Of a stretch of DNA of 64,000 nt, positions 22,288 to 33,488 are shown piece after piece. The first letter of the stretch is position 1, and every line of letters starts with the position of its first letter. A model generated the notes under the pieces. That model searched no databases and had not been told where the DNA came from. It saw nothing but the letters and a program-made list of their open reading frames with translations. The position numbers were made by a program, and so were the translations under genes. Source of the DNA: [Phialemoniopsis] sp. UDSM-2020 (taxonomy: Eukaryota; Ascomycota; Sordariomycetes; Thyridiales; Thyridiaceae). Location of the stretch: the NCBI GenBank assembly GCA_018873225.1, contig JAEILZ010000001.1, positions 62,001-126,000 of the forward strand. Reading direction: 5' to 3'.

Positions 22288-24319
22288 TCATTCTACGTTG
22301 TCTAACGTCTTGAGCCTTTTTACCATCCTACTCACTTCGCCCCAGTCAGCCCTTTCGCCTTTCCTCTTGATAACAAATTTCACTCTCTCACGGGGCTTCG
22401 GATCAGGCTTGTCTGGCCTATTATCCCTGAAACTTCTCAGATGGAAGTCACCCGCGAACTCATCTTCGAGGTTGATCTATGATATGTCAGATAGAATTCC
22501 CGATGGACAATGAAAAGAAGGGGAGAGGGAGAAAAATTGAGACATACCTTCTCCTTTGGATTCCATGGATAGTCGGTGCTGGGCGGCGGCGGCTGCTGGA
22601 ATAGGTTTCTAGTCCAGACTCGTTGGGCAGGGGCTGCTTGGGAATTGGAGCATCTGTCCAGGCCGGCTTTGACCGCTCTCTGCAATTCCCGTAGACTAGG
22701 CCGGTCTTCTGGATAGTACATAAGGCATTCTTGAACCAACTCCCTGAGCTCCACGCCCATATTCTGGTGTCGTATGTTACCCAGGTCCCAGCCTTGAGAA
22801 TCCTTCCATTCATACCCACCTCCGTCAGGAACTAGCACCGGCTTGAAACTGGGCTGATCAGGAGGGTGTAGGAGCGTGATACAAGTCCACATGGTGAGTC
22901 CGACTTGGAAGATGTTGGTCTTGGAGCCGTATTGTCCCGCAACCCTGATCCCGACCTCATCATTGGGGTCGTGACCATCTTCGACAGCCGCCCATTCCAG
23001 AGTGTGCTGCTCCGGGGCATACCCGTTTGTCTTTCCGGATATTCGCACATCCCAAGATCGCATGGGTGTCTCGTGAAACTCGGCGTTGCAATCCGCCGCA
23101 CAGCCAAAGTCCGCAAGTTTGATAAGAGGAGCCAGAGTGTGGTCATCCCCCAAGCTACCGACCAGGATGTTTGATGGATCTATATCAAAGTGGACAACAT
23201 TATGCCTGTGGGTGTGGTCCGGTGTCTCAACCTGTCCAGCATGCTGCTCAGGCAAGCTTTCTTCGATGGCGGGTCCTTCGTGATACTGGGCGTTCATGGT
23301 CGGCTGATGTCGTGGCGGATAGGCCATTGCAATGCAAGCCTGGACAAGGCAGTCGAAGATCTGCCAGAGCATCAGTTCAGGGAGCTTAGGGGGCTTCGGC
23401 GCATTCGGATTCGGAGGCGCAGCGATCGTGTTTTGGAATGCAGCGGTCAAGGCGGCAATTCTGTGAAGCCAATGCTTCAGATCGCCGTGTCCCATATACT
23501 CAAGAACGATAGCGCCGTATCGCTTCAAGTCGACTACGTCTTTGCCGGTTCCGGCTGTCGCCTTTTCGCGAGTTTGTGCTCGAGTAGCTGCACGGGTCGA
23601 ATGTGGCACCCTCATGGCCTCGTTCAGGACGATGGTCTGGACGATATGCCGTGCGCGTTTGAAAAGCTGCCGACCTTGGGATTAGCATGCAAGATTCGAA
23701 ACACACTCCTGGCCTACGTGGATATACTGACGTCGTAGTGCTCTTGTTCTTTCTTTACACTTCCCTGTTCTTTATCGAGTGCGTGCTTGATAACAATGTA
23801 CCTGGGCGGTCCCGCTAGGGCGCTCCGCCCTTCATGTTTGTTAGGAATCGTCTCAAAGACTGAAGCGATGCCCATGCCGCCTCTACCAAGAGGCTTGACA
23901 TAACGAAACCCCTTTCTGAACAAACTCGTGGCGGAGTCCATCAGAATGGTCTCGAGACGTTCGAGAACCTCTTCTTCGAAGGATCCGTCGTGCGCTGCTG
24001 ACCCGCCGTCGTAAGTCCGGAGACGGACATGTCCCAGGTTGTAGTTGGGTGCTTGGTTGGACCCAAGGTTACTTAGTGCATACTTTTCGTCGCCCTCGAA
24101 GGGATTAATCCAGGCCGGAGGTGGTCGAAGATCTGGCCGAGCCTTTCCGTGGGGATACCAGTCAGGGTAGAATTCGTCAAATTCATCGTCGTTTAGCTTC
24201 TCTCTCATCTTTAGATGGTTGCCGGTGCGCCATTGGTGGAAACGGAAATTGATGGCAGCGCACCTCCAATGATAGTCTGGCTCGGCCACTGGTGGCTCGC
24301 CGTTGCTTGGAGCACTCAT
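22288..24319 (-). CDS. Ser/Thr protein kinase-like protein, fungal expanded family
   Basis: Three exons (24319-23732, 23666-22548, 22476-22288) give 631 residues. The third exon, after a 71 nt intron with a GTATGT donor, adds 63 residues of basic tail. The first 140 residues are a lineage-type leader rich in Trp, Tyr and Pro. The kinase domain then shows a Gly-rich loop LGRGGMG (144-150), Lys178 in IVIK, the catalytic loop HFDIDPSN (Asp357, Asn362; HRD reads HFD) and DFG (Asp382). A late segment YYPEDRPSL matches the kinase carboxyl lobe. An insert of about 45 residues precedes the catalytic loop. The key residues are present, so activity is likely. Such kinases are common and variable in filamentous fungi. 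Target and pathway cannot be read from the sequence. Confidence 0.85.
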
Positions 24320-24971
24320 TGAATGGTGTTCTTTGAAATGTGATATTAGCAAGAAATGATGTCAGTTCGACAAGTAATTGGCTGGGTGGTGTGTTCCGTG
24401 AAAGTTCAGCATGATACCATCAGTTGTATTTATACATGAGGTTTGACTGTATCAAAAGTGCCATTCTAACATGAGATCTTGTTTGCCCGCCACTATGCTG
24501 CTTTGCTCAACATGAATACAAAGCCCGCTACCAGGTACAATGGACTTTTTCTCCTTTTCCTTTTTTGGATGAGAGCACAATGGTTAGTTAGGGATGCAAA
24601 AGGTCATTGGCAGTTGTCTTTGTCAACTAGTGTGCCCAAGCCGCTTTGCACGATTCGGGGGACTTCATCGTTTCTTTCTTTCCTTCCTTCCCGTCTATAA
24701 TGTTGCTTGTTGCTAAATTAAGACTCAAAGACGGCTTTCTAGAACAAAAGAATCCTATGTCAAGTCCGCACTCAGCTTCCGGAGGCTGCTTCAAACAGAT
24801 TGCCTGGCTCTCATGTGTCTCTCAAGCGTCTGTTACGAAAGGGGTTAGTGTCTGTCGTCAACATCAAGGTCTGGTTGGCAGTAGTACAGTATCTCGGAGG
24901 TCTAGATGTAGAATGGTCTTTCACTACAATATGCTAACAATGCTCGTTTTTGACAAGTTCATAAGGCATCT
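24320..24971. other. Intergenic region upstream of the kinase gene
   Basis: 650 bases between the kinase start and the 3' end of the glycosyltransferase gene, both on the minus strand. No gene or clear motif is seen. Confidence 0.5.
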
Positions 24972-26203
24972 CTATACATGATCCAGCTCCTGGCCCTCCA
25001 ATGGTTTGTAGCCGTCCGCCTTCTTCCTCCGCGCACAGCAGCGACAGCAGCACCATATCGTCAGGGATATAAGGGCAACGACACCGCCCACGATGATGAG
25101 GATATTGTCGCCGATCCAGCTGAACATGGCGCTGTCCCAGTTGGTCCATGTGCCGCCGTGGACCTGGGTCCAGAACACCCAGGGGTCATGCCCGGCCCGC
25201 GAGTCCATCAGGACGTGGTGCAGCGGCGCCCAGGTCCCCTCGAAGCCCCTGACAGTGTGGTCGGACTGCAGCAGCCTGTGGTAACGCTCAAACATGGCGG
25301 TCACGAACCACTGGCCACTGGTGTAGCTGATAATAACGTAGGGAAGAAACCAGTTCCAGTTCCAGGGTATCAAGTTTTCGGTCAACAGATCGAACCAAGG
25401 GTGGCCGGGCTGACCACCAATGATGTTGTTGCTGAGGGCGCCGTGGCCGCCGTCAGTCGTGAATGCGGGAATGTAGGTCATGGGTTCGAGGCTTGCGGCG
25501 CAGCCCTGTCATAATCCAACACAGTCAGTCTTCTGTTATGCGGCGTTGTGACTATTCCCTCTCATTCAGGGGAAGCGCCGGAAATCAACTCACGTTGTCC
25601 ATATCCATGTAAATGCCGCCATAGTGCCGCAAGAGAAAGTATCGCAAGACATCGACGCGCTGGATGGGGAATTTGTAGCCGTCGTAGGTGTCAACGAACC
25701 AGGGGAAGTGGTCTTCGAGGAACTTGTGGGATGTGTCGGTAAACCAGATCTGTTGTAGTTGAAAGGAGCGTTAGTAGGTAGCTCGGCTCTGATCCTCCTT
25801 TGTCTGTTGCAACGCGCAAGAGCGAAGCAATTAAGGGCAGTTGTTTGTGTAGCTGCCTTACCTTGTGTTCCCAGTCTGGATTGAGGTCGATGCAACTCTG
25901 GCGCGCCGCTTGCCAGTGTGCCGGGAGCGTCTCGTTGCCCGGGTCCTTCCAGTTGTGAAAGATCTGGTGTAGAATCTTGGGCATGACCTGGGGTCGCGGA
26001 TCGGGCGTTGTCTGATTGTGCAGCAACTCGACGCCTTCCTGGGAGATGCGGATGCCCGAGTGCGGCTTGAACATGCCAAAGAGATTGGCAAAGTCGTAGA
26101 GACTCGAGATGATGTAGCCGACCAATGCGACGCCCATGATGGCGATGAGGACGGTGAAGATGCGCCTCCGGGAGGGGAGACCCCAGACCACGCGTGTTGC
26201 CAT
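24972..26203 (-). CDS. GT32 DXD-motif glycosyltransferase, SUR1/CSH1 (MIPC synthase catalytic subunit)-like
   Basis: Three exons (26203-25862, 25749-25594, 25505-24972) give 343 residues; introns are 112 and 88 nt. A type II signal anchor (about residues 15-33) puts the catalytic part in the Golgi lumen. MPKILHQIFHNWK is the opening motif of this family. FPIQRVDVLRYFLLRHYGGIYMDMD contains the metal/nucleotide-sugar DXD motif at 163-165. A second hydrophobic segment (ILIIVGGVVALISLTIW) near the carboxyl end is followed by a Cys/Arg/Lys-rich cytosolic tail. Two membrane segments around a GT32 domain match SUR1/CSH1, which add mannose to inositol phosphorylceramide. An OCH1-like role is the main alternative. 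Confidence 0.87.
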
Positions 26204-27051
26204 CTTGCTCCAAGCCTATTCGTTCGGCTCCCCTTATCGTGGCGTTTGCAGGGAGCTATTCGACAGTTCGGAATCGCAGCGGTCGAAGGGAGGCCCCGTT
26301 GAGGCCTGCGATATCGCTGAGTGGGATCGATGAGGATACTGCTGGCTCAACTCATTCTCTCGCAGAGTTGCCGTCGTTGTCAGTACAGGAAAAGGGACAA
26401 CATCGCGATGAAATTTGGCACCCAAGACGGGGGCGGTTTGGGGTGAGGAGGGGATCCACGCATCGCAAATAGATCTCCATTTTAAGATAACGCTCAGGGA
26501 TCAATTGATGCCCACACGTGGACTTTCAGTGGTCGGCAGAGAGGTTAGCCTGCTGTAGTTTCACGTTAACAGGGCGTCTGACCCATAAACCCGCAAGTTT
26601 AGGGGAGCCAAGACTGCCTCTGAGCCACTCGGACTGCTTCTAAACTGGTCGATGTCGCTGCGCCGTACAAACAATCTTACTCTTGTTACTCGAGGTTTTG
26701 CTGTGCGAGTGGTGGTGAGCTTAGGTACTCTTTCACCAGGTAACAGACTCGTCAATTCAGCCCTAAATCGGCCCTGGAGATACAAGACTCTGGTTATGGG
26801 TCTCATTTTAAGCTTAGCCAGGGGTTACCCGATTAATTGTTGAAGCTAAAGCAAATCGCCGGTAGAACCGTTTCAGCCCATCGAGTTCATTATGATGGCA
26901 AAAACAAAGAAACATGCTTGGATGCTCCTAAAGTGGTGACTTTGAAACCCCCCCGGAGGCTTAAACAAAGACGGGACTCATGTTTCTATTCTAAGCTCTT
27001 CTAACAAAGAGACACAAAGATGTGCACCGACTACACCCAAGTTCTTTCTTC
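26204..27051. other. Intergenic region between GT32 and subtilase genes
   Basis: 850 bases upstream of the glycosyltransferase and downstream of the subtilase (both minus strand). No coding signal or tRNA-like sequence seen. Confidence 0.5.
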
Positions 27052-29847
27052 TCACTTCGCCCTCGTGCCCCTCCTGACAGGCGCACCGGCATTGACGTAG
27101 CGTATCCGGAAGGGCACCGTCTCCGCGACGTCGTACTCGCCGGCCTGTCCTTTGTCCCCAAAGATGTGCAGCGCCCTCACGACAAACTTGTACGTCCCCG
27201 GCGGCGCGTACTCGCCGCCGCCCTTGCCCGCGCCCCCGAGCTTGCCGTCCCACGTCGTGCTGAACGACCCGCGCGACGCGTACTCGACGGGGTACTCTGG
27301 CGGCTGGCCGAGCGTCTTGACGCCGAGCTCGTCGCGCACGCTGCTCGCGTTGCGGCACAGCGACACGGGCACGACGTCGACGCGCACGAGCGGGCTGCCC
27401 ATGGCCAGGTTGATGTTGATCTGCGGCAGCGACGCGTTGGCGTACCCGGTGTCGTTGACGTGGCCCGGCGGCGGCAGGACGAACGTGTGGTTGCCCTCGA
27501 CGCGCGGCGCCGTGGTGCTGCCGCCGAACCCGCGCGCCTTGCTGTTGGACAGGTACGTCGCCGACGGGTCGAGCACCGTCGTGTCGTGCAGCGAGCCCAC
27601 GACGCCCATGTAGGGGAGCGACAGCGACGAGCCGTCTGACCCGTTGATGGCGATGTAGCCCGAGTACACGGCCAGGCGCTTGGCGTCGACGTCGCCCGGC
27701 GGCGTCGGCGACACCGAGATGACCCGCCGCTGGCCCGCGGGGATCGTGACGGACTCGCCGGGCCCAAAGGCGATGGCCGCCCCCGAGGTGACCATGTCGT
27801 TGGGGAACGTGTCGGGGAAGATGGTGCTGTCGTTGACAAAAGTGAAGGCCGTCGCGGCGGGCACGTTGCTCAGCTTGTACACGATCGAGGTCTTGCCCGT
27901 GTTGGAGATGGAAAAGTTCATCATCGGGATGTGGTGGTCGGTGTCGTTGAACGCCAGGCTGCTCACGTCGAGCAGGCTCGTCGCGTGTGCAGCATCGTAG
28001 GCCTGGATCAGACCCGCGCCCTGCTGCGGCACGGGCGCCAGGAAGCGCGACGGTGACAGGCCGTTGTGGAAGATGTTGGGGTTGGCCGTTGAAGACAACA
28101 GGCTCTCAATGGTCTTGGGGTCCTTGGTCTTGCGTACATCCATGATGAGCGCGTAGATGGCAGCGGTCATGGGGCAGGCCATTGAGGTGCCGGAGATCAC
28201 GGCATAGCCACCCAACGGTTGAGGGTAAGTGGAGAGGATGAGTCCTCCGGGGGCTGCGAACTGTGGCTTGATATCGGCTTCATTGGTCGGGCCCCACGAG
28301 GTAAAGGTGCTGAGATAACCTGGGCTCATGACGTTGTCCTCGTTGACAAGTGTCTTCGGCGCTGTCAGAGGATCGGTCGTGCTGATAGTGATATTGGCGC
28401 CGCCAGCCAATTCCTTGATCCACGCCTCGCCTTGTGCGCCAGTGACCATGCCGATGGCAGTGATCCCCGTGGTCCCTGTGGCATCGGCCGCGATGGTGCC
28501 TGGGACATTGTTGTAGAACATCACGTACTTGGCTCCATGCGCTGCCGCGTTCTGAGCCTTCTGGACGAATGTGCAGGTGCCTCGCCGGACGAGAACAACG
28601 TAGCCAGACAAGTCCGGGGTGTCCTCCGGGTACGGATCGCAGCCGTTGGCGAGGTCCGTCGTGTTGAAGTCGACAGCCCAAAGCGGGAGCGTCACGTTGT
28701 TCCACTTTCCTGGCGTGCCTGGCGTGTAGCCAAACGACACCTCGTCGCCGCCGTCGATGGAGTAAGTGCCGTTGGTGTAGAGAATCGGTGCCTTGACATT
28801 GTCCACCGAGGCAATGGCCGTAACTCCTTTTCCGGTCGACGCGGCGCTGGCGAAGAACATGCCCGTCTCGCCGGCGTTACCGGCCGACGTGGTGCACGGC
28901 ACTCCTTGGGCCACGATGCGCGAGACAACCACTGCCCAGGGCTCCTCGCTCCAACCCGAAGGACCGCCGATGGAGGCAGTGATGAGATCTGCACCTGACT
29001 CATAAGCCTGGTTGTACGCTGCGATGAGCACATCATCTGGGACATCGCCCGCACAGCCGAAGACGCGGTAACTGCCTAGGGTGACTCCAGGGGCGGCGCC
29101 GAGGACACCAAACTCGTTGTTACCCTGGGCTGCAATGATACCAGCAACGTGCGTGCCGTGTCCGTTGCACCCATCATAGGGATCGGGGTCAGGAACAGGC
29201 GTGTTCTGGCCGTTAAAGTTGTCACCAACGAGATCGGTACCGAAAGAGACCAGACAGCCTGGGCCGAAGCAGCCACCGAGGTCGGGGTGCTTGTAGTCGA
29301 TCCCGGTGTCAACAATAGCGATCTTGATGCCCTCGCCAAAGTAGCCTTCGGCCTTGAGCTTGTCCACCTGCGTCATCACATGCGTGGAGAACGTGTCGTT
29401 CTTGTTGTTGGGGGCCTGTCGCTTGGTCATGCCGACTGCCTCCTCGGCGCCGCCCGCCCAGTGTAAAGTGTACTCGGGGATCCTGTACCTCCTCACGGGC
29501 CAGACTGCCTTGATCGCCGGCATGGCCGCCACCTTGGCCGCCGTTTCTGCCGACTTTTCCAAGTCGTGAAACTTGATTGACGCGCCGCGGAACAGCTTGT
29601 AGTTCAAGTCCATCTTCTTGTCGGCCTCGTGGGCGATCGAGTCGATGAAGGCGCCGCCATCCTGCATTATCAGTAGGTTAACGTTTTGTTCTTTCTGGTG
29701 TCCTGTGACAAAGCGGCTTCTTACCTGACCGTCTTCAAACTCTACGATATATCTGCCCGGGATTATTGGCGCTGCCTCGGGTGGTGCAACTGCCTGCACG
29801 CTGGCTACTCCGACCAGCAGCGAGGTCACCCAGGTTTTCCAGCCCAT
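27052..29847 (-). CDS. Secreted subtilisin-like serine protease (S8) with PA insert
   Basis: Two exons (29847-29725, 29661-27052; 63 nt intron, GTAAGA donor) give 910 residues. A signal peptide of about 20 residues is followed by an I9-type propeptide (YIVEFED, ending near residue 125). The catalytic triad is Asp159 (IVDTGID), His209 (NGHGTHVAG) and Ser534 (GTSMACP), with an oxyanion Asn in TSAGNAG. A PA domain lies inserted between the His and Ser blocks, at about 360-480. The carboxyl third resembles the Fn3-like domain of Vpr/C5a-peptidase-type subtilases and carries several Asn-X-Ser/Thr sites. It probably degrades host or substrate protein outside the cell. The intron removes the stretch between DGQ and DGG in the propeptide and keeps frame. 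Confidence 0.95.
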   Translation of the reverse strand: MGWKTWVTSLLVGVASVQAVAPPEAAPIIPGRYIVEFEDGQVRSRFVTGHQKEQNVNLLIMQDGGAFIDSIAHEADKKMDLNYKLFRGASIKFHDLEKSAETAAKVAAMPAIKAVWPVRRYRIPEYTLHWAGGAEEAVGMTKRQAPNNKNDTFSTHVMTQVDKLKAEGYFGEGIKIAIVDTGIDYKHPDLGGCFGPGCLVSFGTDLVGDNFNGQNTPVPDPDPYDGCNGHGTHVAGIIAAQGNNEFGVLGAAPGVTLGSYRVFGCAGDVPDDVLIAAYNQAYESGADLITASIGGPSGWSEEPWAVVVSRIVAQGVPCTTSAGNAGETGMFFASAASTGKGVTAIASVDNVKAPILYTNGTYSIDGGDEVSFGYTPGTPGKWNNVTLPLWAVDFNTTDLANGCDPYPEDTPDLSGYVVLVRRGTCTFVQKAQNAAAHGAKYVMFYNNVPGTIAADATGTTGITAIGMVTGAQGEAWIKELAGGANITISTTDPLTAPKTLVNEDNVMSPGYLSTFTSWGPTNEADIKPQFAAPGGLILSTYPQPLGGYAVISGTSMACPMTAAIYALIMDVRKTKDPKTIESLLSSTANPNIFHNGLSPSRFLAPVPQQGAGLIQAYDAAHATSLLDVSSLAFNDTDHHIPMMNFSISNTGKTSIVYKLSNVPAATAFTFVNDSTIFPDTFPNDMVTSGAAIAFGPGESVTIPAGQRRVISVSPTPPGDVDAKRLAVYSGYIAINGSDGSSLSLPYMGVVGSLHDTTVLDPSATYLSNSKARGFGGSTTAPRVEGNHTFVLPPPGHVNDTGYANASLPQININLAMGSPLVRVDVVPVSLCRNASSVRDELGVKTLGQPPEYPVEYASRGSFSTTWDGKLGGAGKGGGEYAPPGTYKFVVRALHIFGDKGQAGEYDVAETVPFRIRYVNAGAPVRRGTRAK

Positions 29848-31247
29848 GTTTGCTAGAGCGACTGACGAGGTAAAGCCGAATCTCTGTGCTATTCTGTGTT
29901 TCTTTCACCAGACGATCGAGAACGAGCGAACGGCAACAGCTGGGCAGTACTCAAGGCCAGACAAGTCGCCCAAACAGCCACGACCTCTCGAGAGGAGAGC
30001 AAACCGGGGGGATGGCCATGTGCGCCATAATCAAAGATATATGCCCTGCAGCCTCCAAATCCTGGGCCGTTGAATGTCGCAATGTGTGATAACGCCGATC
30101 GACGCCGTGCGCTCGGAGGGCCCAAGTGCGGAAGGTCATTTTACCCAGAGCTCCGCCTGCGGTTCGGCCAAATGAATTGGACGACCCCATTGGGCAATGC
30201 TCAAGCTTCCGTTGATATTGGCCAGGGTCACTGGATGGCTTCATCCCCAAGAGATAGCACCCAACGAACCAACAGACCATTGGGGCTCACCAACGGTCGA
30301 GGGGAAACCCATGGAGAGGGACACCCCTGTCGAAGGCACACAATGCCTGCCATCACAGAGCCAGATGGGTGAGCCTGACCACTTTAGCTCGTGGATTCTG
30401 TGATTTGCAATGTGGACCGCTGTACGGAGTACTCCGCAGGTAAGTTGCGTTGTAGGGCTGGCATTGAGGTCCGGCCAAGCGCTGCCGGCGGTTCTCCTCC
30501 GAGCATTCAGTGGGCGCTGCAGGGCTTCCGGTACTTCTGTCATATCACGCGCAGCTTACCTATTTTGGCCGTCTAATATACGTACTGTCCCCGACCATCG
30601 TAGCACTGGGTAATAATTCCCGATTCTGAAGTCAGATGCGCATGTGTAGACTGTGGTATTGTGGAAAAGAACGATGTCTCCCTGCTGCATGTGCACGGAG
30701 GCTTGGTGGAAGTCTAGGCGTGCAGCTACAGGGGCAGCACACCACCTCCACACCTTGAGGAGCATGTGTTCCTGACCAGGATCGCGGCTTAACTAGGTAC
30801 ATACACCTTGATACCATCTTACATTGACTTGATATATTTTTACTCAGTACACCGATGTACTAGACCTACGAATACTGTCCCAAAAGGCAGCATACTTACT
30901 AAGGTTTTGCTTTACTTCGGAAGTGTGCTCTTAGCATATCTGGTCAGTGATCAGATGGGAGCCAGTAATTAGACAGATCTGCCGCTTAATATCCGCCACG
31001 ACGATCTGCTTGGCCATCTTCACGAGCAGGCACCGCGGTTGCAACGCACGCACACCTGCAGAACAAGCGCACCAAGCAACGGCAAATGAGCCTTGGCAAA
31101 ATAGGCCAAGATAATATGGGAAATAGCCAAATGAAGATCGAAAAAATAGGAGCGTTCCGCATTAATGATTTGGAATAGCATTATCGTCTAATGGCTCTTA
31201 CACGGTCCAGTCCGTACCTCCAGGCCCTCAATTCTAAGTGCTGTCCA
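29848..31247. other. Intergenic region upstream of the subtilase gene
   Basis: 1.4 kb between the subtilase start and the esterase 3' end, both on the minus strand. No gene is supported. A short minus-strand frame at 30556-30765 faintly resembles the end of a 2-oxoglutarate oxygenase (QGDIVLFHNTTVYT) but lacks any upstream domain. Confidence 0.5.
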
Positions 31248-32903
31248 TCAGGACAAAAGCTCTCTGGCCACTTCGTAGCTATTCAGGTACGCTATCCCTC
31301 CTTTTCTGAAAGTATCAGGCTCCACAAACGGACCTGACGCATTGAGCACCATGTTTATCGGCTTTGTCAGGTCATATTTGGGCCAGGGCGGAAGCTTCAA
31401 TGCGTCCACCTTGTCGGGCGTCCCCTTTCCAGATGGGTTCGGGTCCAGGTTGTACACAAAGTTGACATACGCCATGCCAATTGACCTCGCCAGCCGCAGG
31501 TGCTCGTCGTACTCGGGGCTAGGGCCGAGTAGGCCCGTGATGTTCTGGAAGCTAAATGCCACGTTTTGGAAGTGCTTGACTCCCTCGGTCGGCTTGCCTT
31601 TGTAGATCAGCGTGTCGAACCGGTAGCTGTACACGTCCTGCCCGGCGTCCGTGTACAGCTCGCACATCTGCCTCCTTCCAGACACCATGACGGCGTCGGC
31701 GCCAATGTTGGCCGCGCGCCGCCACATGATGCCCTTCTCGGGCCAGACCGTGCAGTTGGTGATCGAGAACGGCGGCGCATTGCAGTTGTCGTCCGGGTAG
31801 AGCTCCAGGAGCTTGCGCAGGGTCGGCGGTGACAGCGCATACATCCTCCAAGACATCGCGTTGATCATGATGTCGTGATCCGTGTCCGACTTGCCCGAGA
31901 TGGCGAAACCCTCGTCGGTGTTCGCTCCAGTCAGGAGAGGCACGCGATTGTACTTGCCCTCGCGCATGAGCTGGCTGGGGTAACCGGTCAGGAAGTCGCC
32001 GTCTATCAACGGGTTCCAGACTGTCTCGGGGTGTGCAGTGTAGAGCTTGTCCTCGCCTACTGTCCGAAGGCAGGCAAGCTGATCTTTAGCATCCACACAG
32101 CCAACGGTGCGCGTCAGGTTCTCGACTGGAGAGGTGTAGTATGCGATGTCTTGCACCTGTGCTCCTCTGGGACCGCCACTCTCCATGATAGCACCACGGT
32201 AGAGGCCGTCATCACGGCCGTCGTAGCTGAAGAGATGATAACCAATGCTTTGTGCACCAGCACTCTCGCCCCAAATGACAACCCTCTTCGGGTCGCCTCC
32301 AAAGGCTGCGATGTTTTCTTGGATCCACTGCAGGGCGAGCCTCTGGTCAAGCAGTCCCGCGTTCGACGAGCCTTCCGCCAGGAGCTGAGGCGTCTGCAAG
32401 AAGCCGTACTGGTTCAGGCGGTAGTTCATATCGACAGCGATGATGGGCTGGCCCATGTCCTGGCTGACCTTGACAATACCGGAGAGATTGTACTGCGGGT
32501 CGCCCGTAGAACCAGTGTAGAGACCTCCGCCGTAGATCCAGACCAACACCGGTAGGTTGTCATGGCTTCCCGAGGGTCGTATCACATTGAGTGTCAAGCA
32601 GTCCTCCGATGCGTGGGATTGGAGTGCCTTTGACACGTATTCCCTACAGTTGTATCCATATTCCGTCGCATTCCGGACCTCTGAGAAGGATTCATTGATG
32701 CTCTGAGGCCAACGATACCTCAACGGTCCTACCGGAGGTTGGGCAAACGGGATACCGAGGAAAACATCCTGATCCCATTCCTTCAGGCGGCGGCCCTGGT
32801 ACGTGCCGTTCACCGTCTTGGCCGTCGGGCTGCTGCATGACTTGGCCAAGATCGGCTCGGCCAACTGCGTGAGCAGGGCCAAGTAAGTCAGACTGAACCT
32901 CAT
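31248..32903 (-). CDS. Secreted type-B carboxylesterase/lipase
   Basis: Single exon, 551 residues from the ATG at 32903, chosen because a clean signal peptide follows (MRFSLTYLALLTQLAEPILA). Alpha/beta hydrolase of the carboxylesterase-B family: FLGIPFAQPPVG near the amino end, oxyanion run YGGGLYTG, nucleophile Ser214 in GESAG, Glu331 in NTDEGFA and His444 in KHFQN, complete and in the usual order. Cys pairs and Asn-X-Ser/Thr sites fit a secreted enzyme. It hydrolyses an ester substrate that cannot be named. A TATATAT run lies about 80 bases upstream. No other gene of an obvious pathway flanks it. Confidence 0.93.
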   Translation of the reverse strand: MRFSLTYLALLTQLAEPILAKSCSSPTAKTVNGTYQGRRLKEWDQDVFLGIPFAQPPVGPLRYRWPQSINESFSEVRNATEYGYNCREYVSKALQSHASEDCLTLNVIRPSGSHDNLPVLVWIYGGGLYTGSTGDPQYNLSGIVKVSQDMGQPIIAVDMNYRLNQYGFLQTPQLLAEGSSNAGLLDQRLALQWIQENIAAFGGDPKRVVIWGESAGAQSIGYHLFSYDGRDDGLYRGAIMESGGPRGAQVQDIAYYTSPVENLTRTVGCVDAKDQLACLRTVGEDKLYTAHPETVWNPLIDGDFLTGYPSQLMREGKYNRVPLLTGANTDEGFAISGKSDTDHDIMINAMSWRMYALSPPTLRKLLELYPDDNCNAPPFSITNCTVWPEKGIMWRRAANIGADAVMVSGRRQMCELYTDAGQDVYSYRFDTLIYKGKPTEGVKHFQNVAFSFQNITGLLGPSPEYDEHLRLARSIGMAYVNFVYNLDPNPSGKGTPDKVDALKLPPWPKYDLTKPINMVLNASGPFVEPDTFRKGGIAYLNSYEVARELLS

Positions 32904-32984
32904 GATGCTTCCTGCGGGGTGTGACGGCAGGTGCACAGGCAGCACACTTGACTGGCCGGCCTACCGCCGCCAGCGAACGGCACA

Positions 32985-32991
32985 TATATAT
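32985..32991 (-). promoter_or_regulatory. TATA-like element of the esterase gene
   Basis: TATATAT about 80 bases upstream of the esterase ATG. Position and sequence fit a TATA box; not otherwise tested. Confidence 0.4.
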
Positions 32992-33488
32992 CCATTCTCA
33001 CCTTGGTTCTCCCCAGGAGGTCAACAGAGTGCGAGATTGGCCTGTTGATGTGCTTTATTGGAGGAAAATTCGCCGACCGGGGATGATTGACCCCATTGAC
33101 TGGTCAAGCTCTTGTTCTGCGGGGAAAACCAATGTTTTGGGGCTGTCAACCAGGGGGTCCCTGGGGTTTGTGGGGAATTCAGGGAGGCCACTACAGTGCC
33201 ATTGGTGCAAACACCCAGATCCTTCGTCACTAAAGCACTAAGCTGTAGGCTTGATGAAGACTAGTGATGCCACTGTTCTGCCCAAAGTTGCCCGAAGTGA
33301 CGAGTAAAACGGGACAAAGAGGAGACAAGCATGTCGAGTGGCTTGCCATGTGGCGGAGAAACGCCTCAAAGGTTTGTCTTTTGGAGATGGAAAGATGTCT
33401 TCTTGATTTCTTTTAGTATGATTACGACATGTAGCAGAGGACCTGAATCGTGTTCATGAACCATTCGAAACTCGCAAATCGATCGAGT

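Noticed and set aside
27177..27839. 220-codon second minus-strand frame over the subtilase end
   Set aside because: Ser/Arg-rich out-of-frame shadow of the protease coding sequence.
30556..30765. Minus-strand frame resembling the end of a TauD-type dioxygenase
   Set aside because: Only one short segment (QGDIVLFHNTTVYT) looks similar. There is no iron-binding HxD block, no upstream exon and a stop just before it. At most a decayed fragment.
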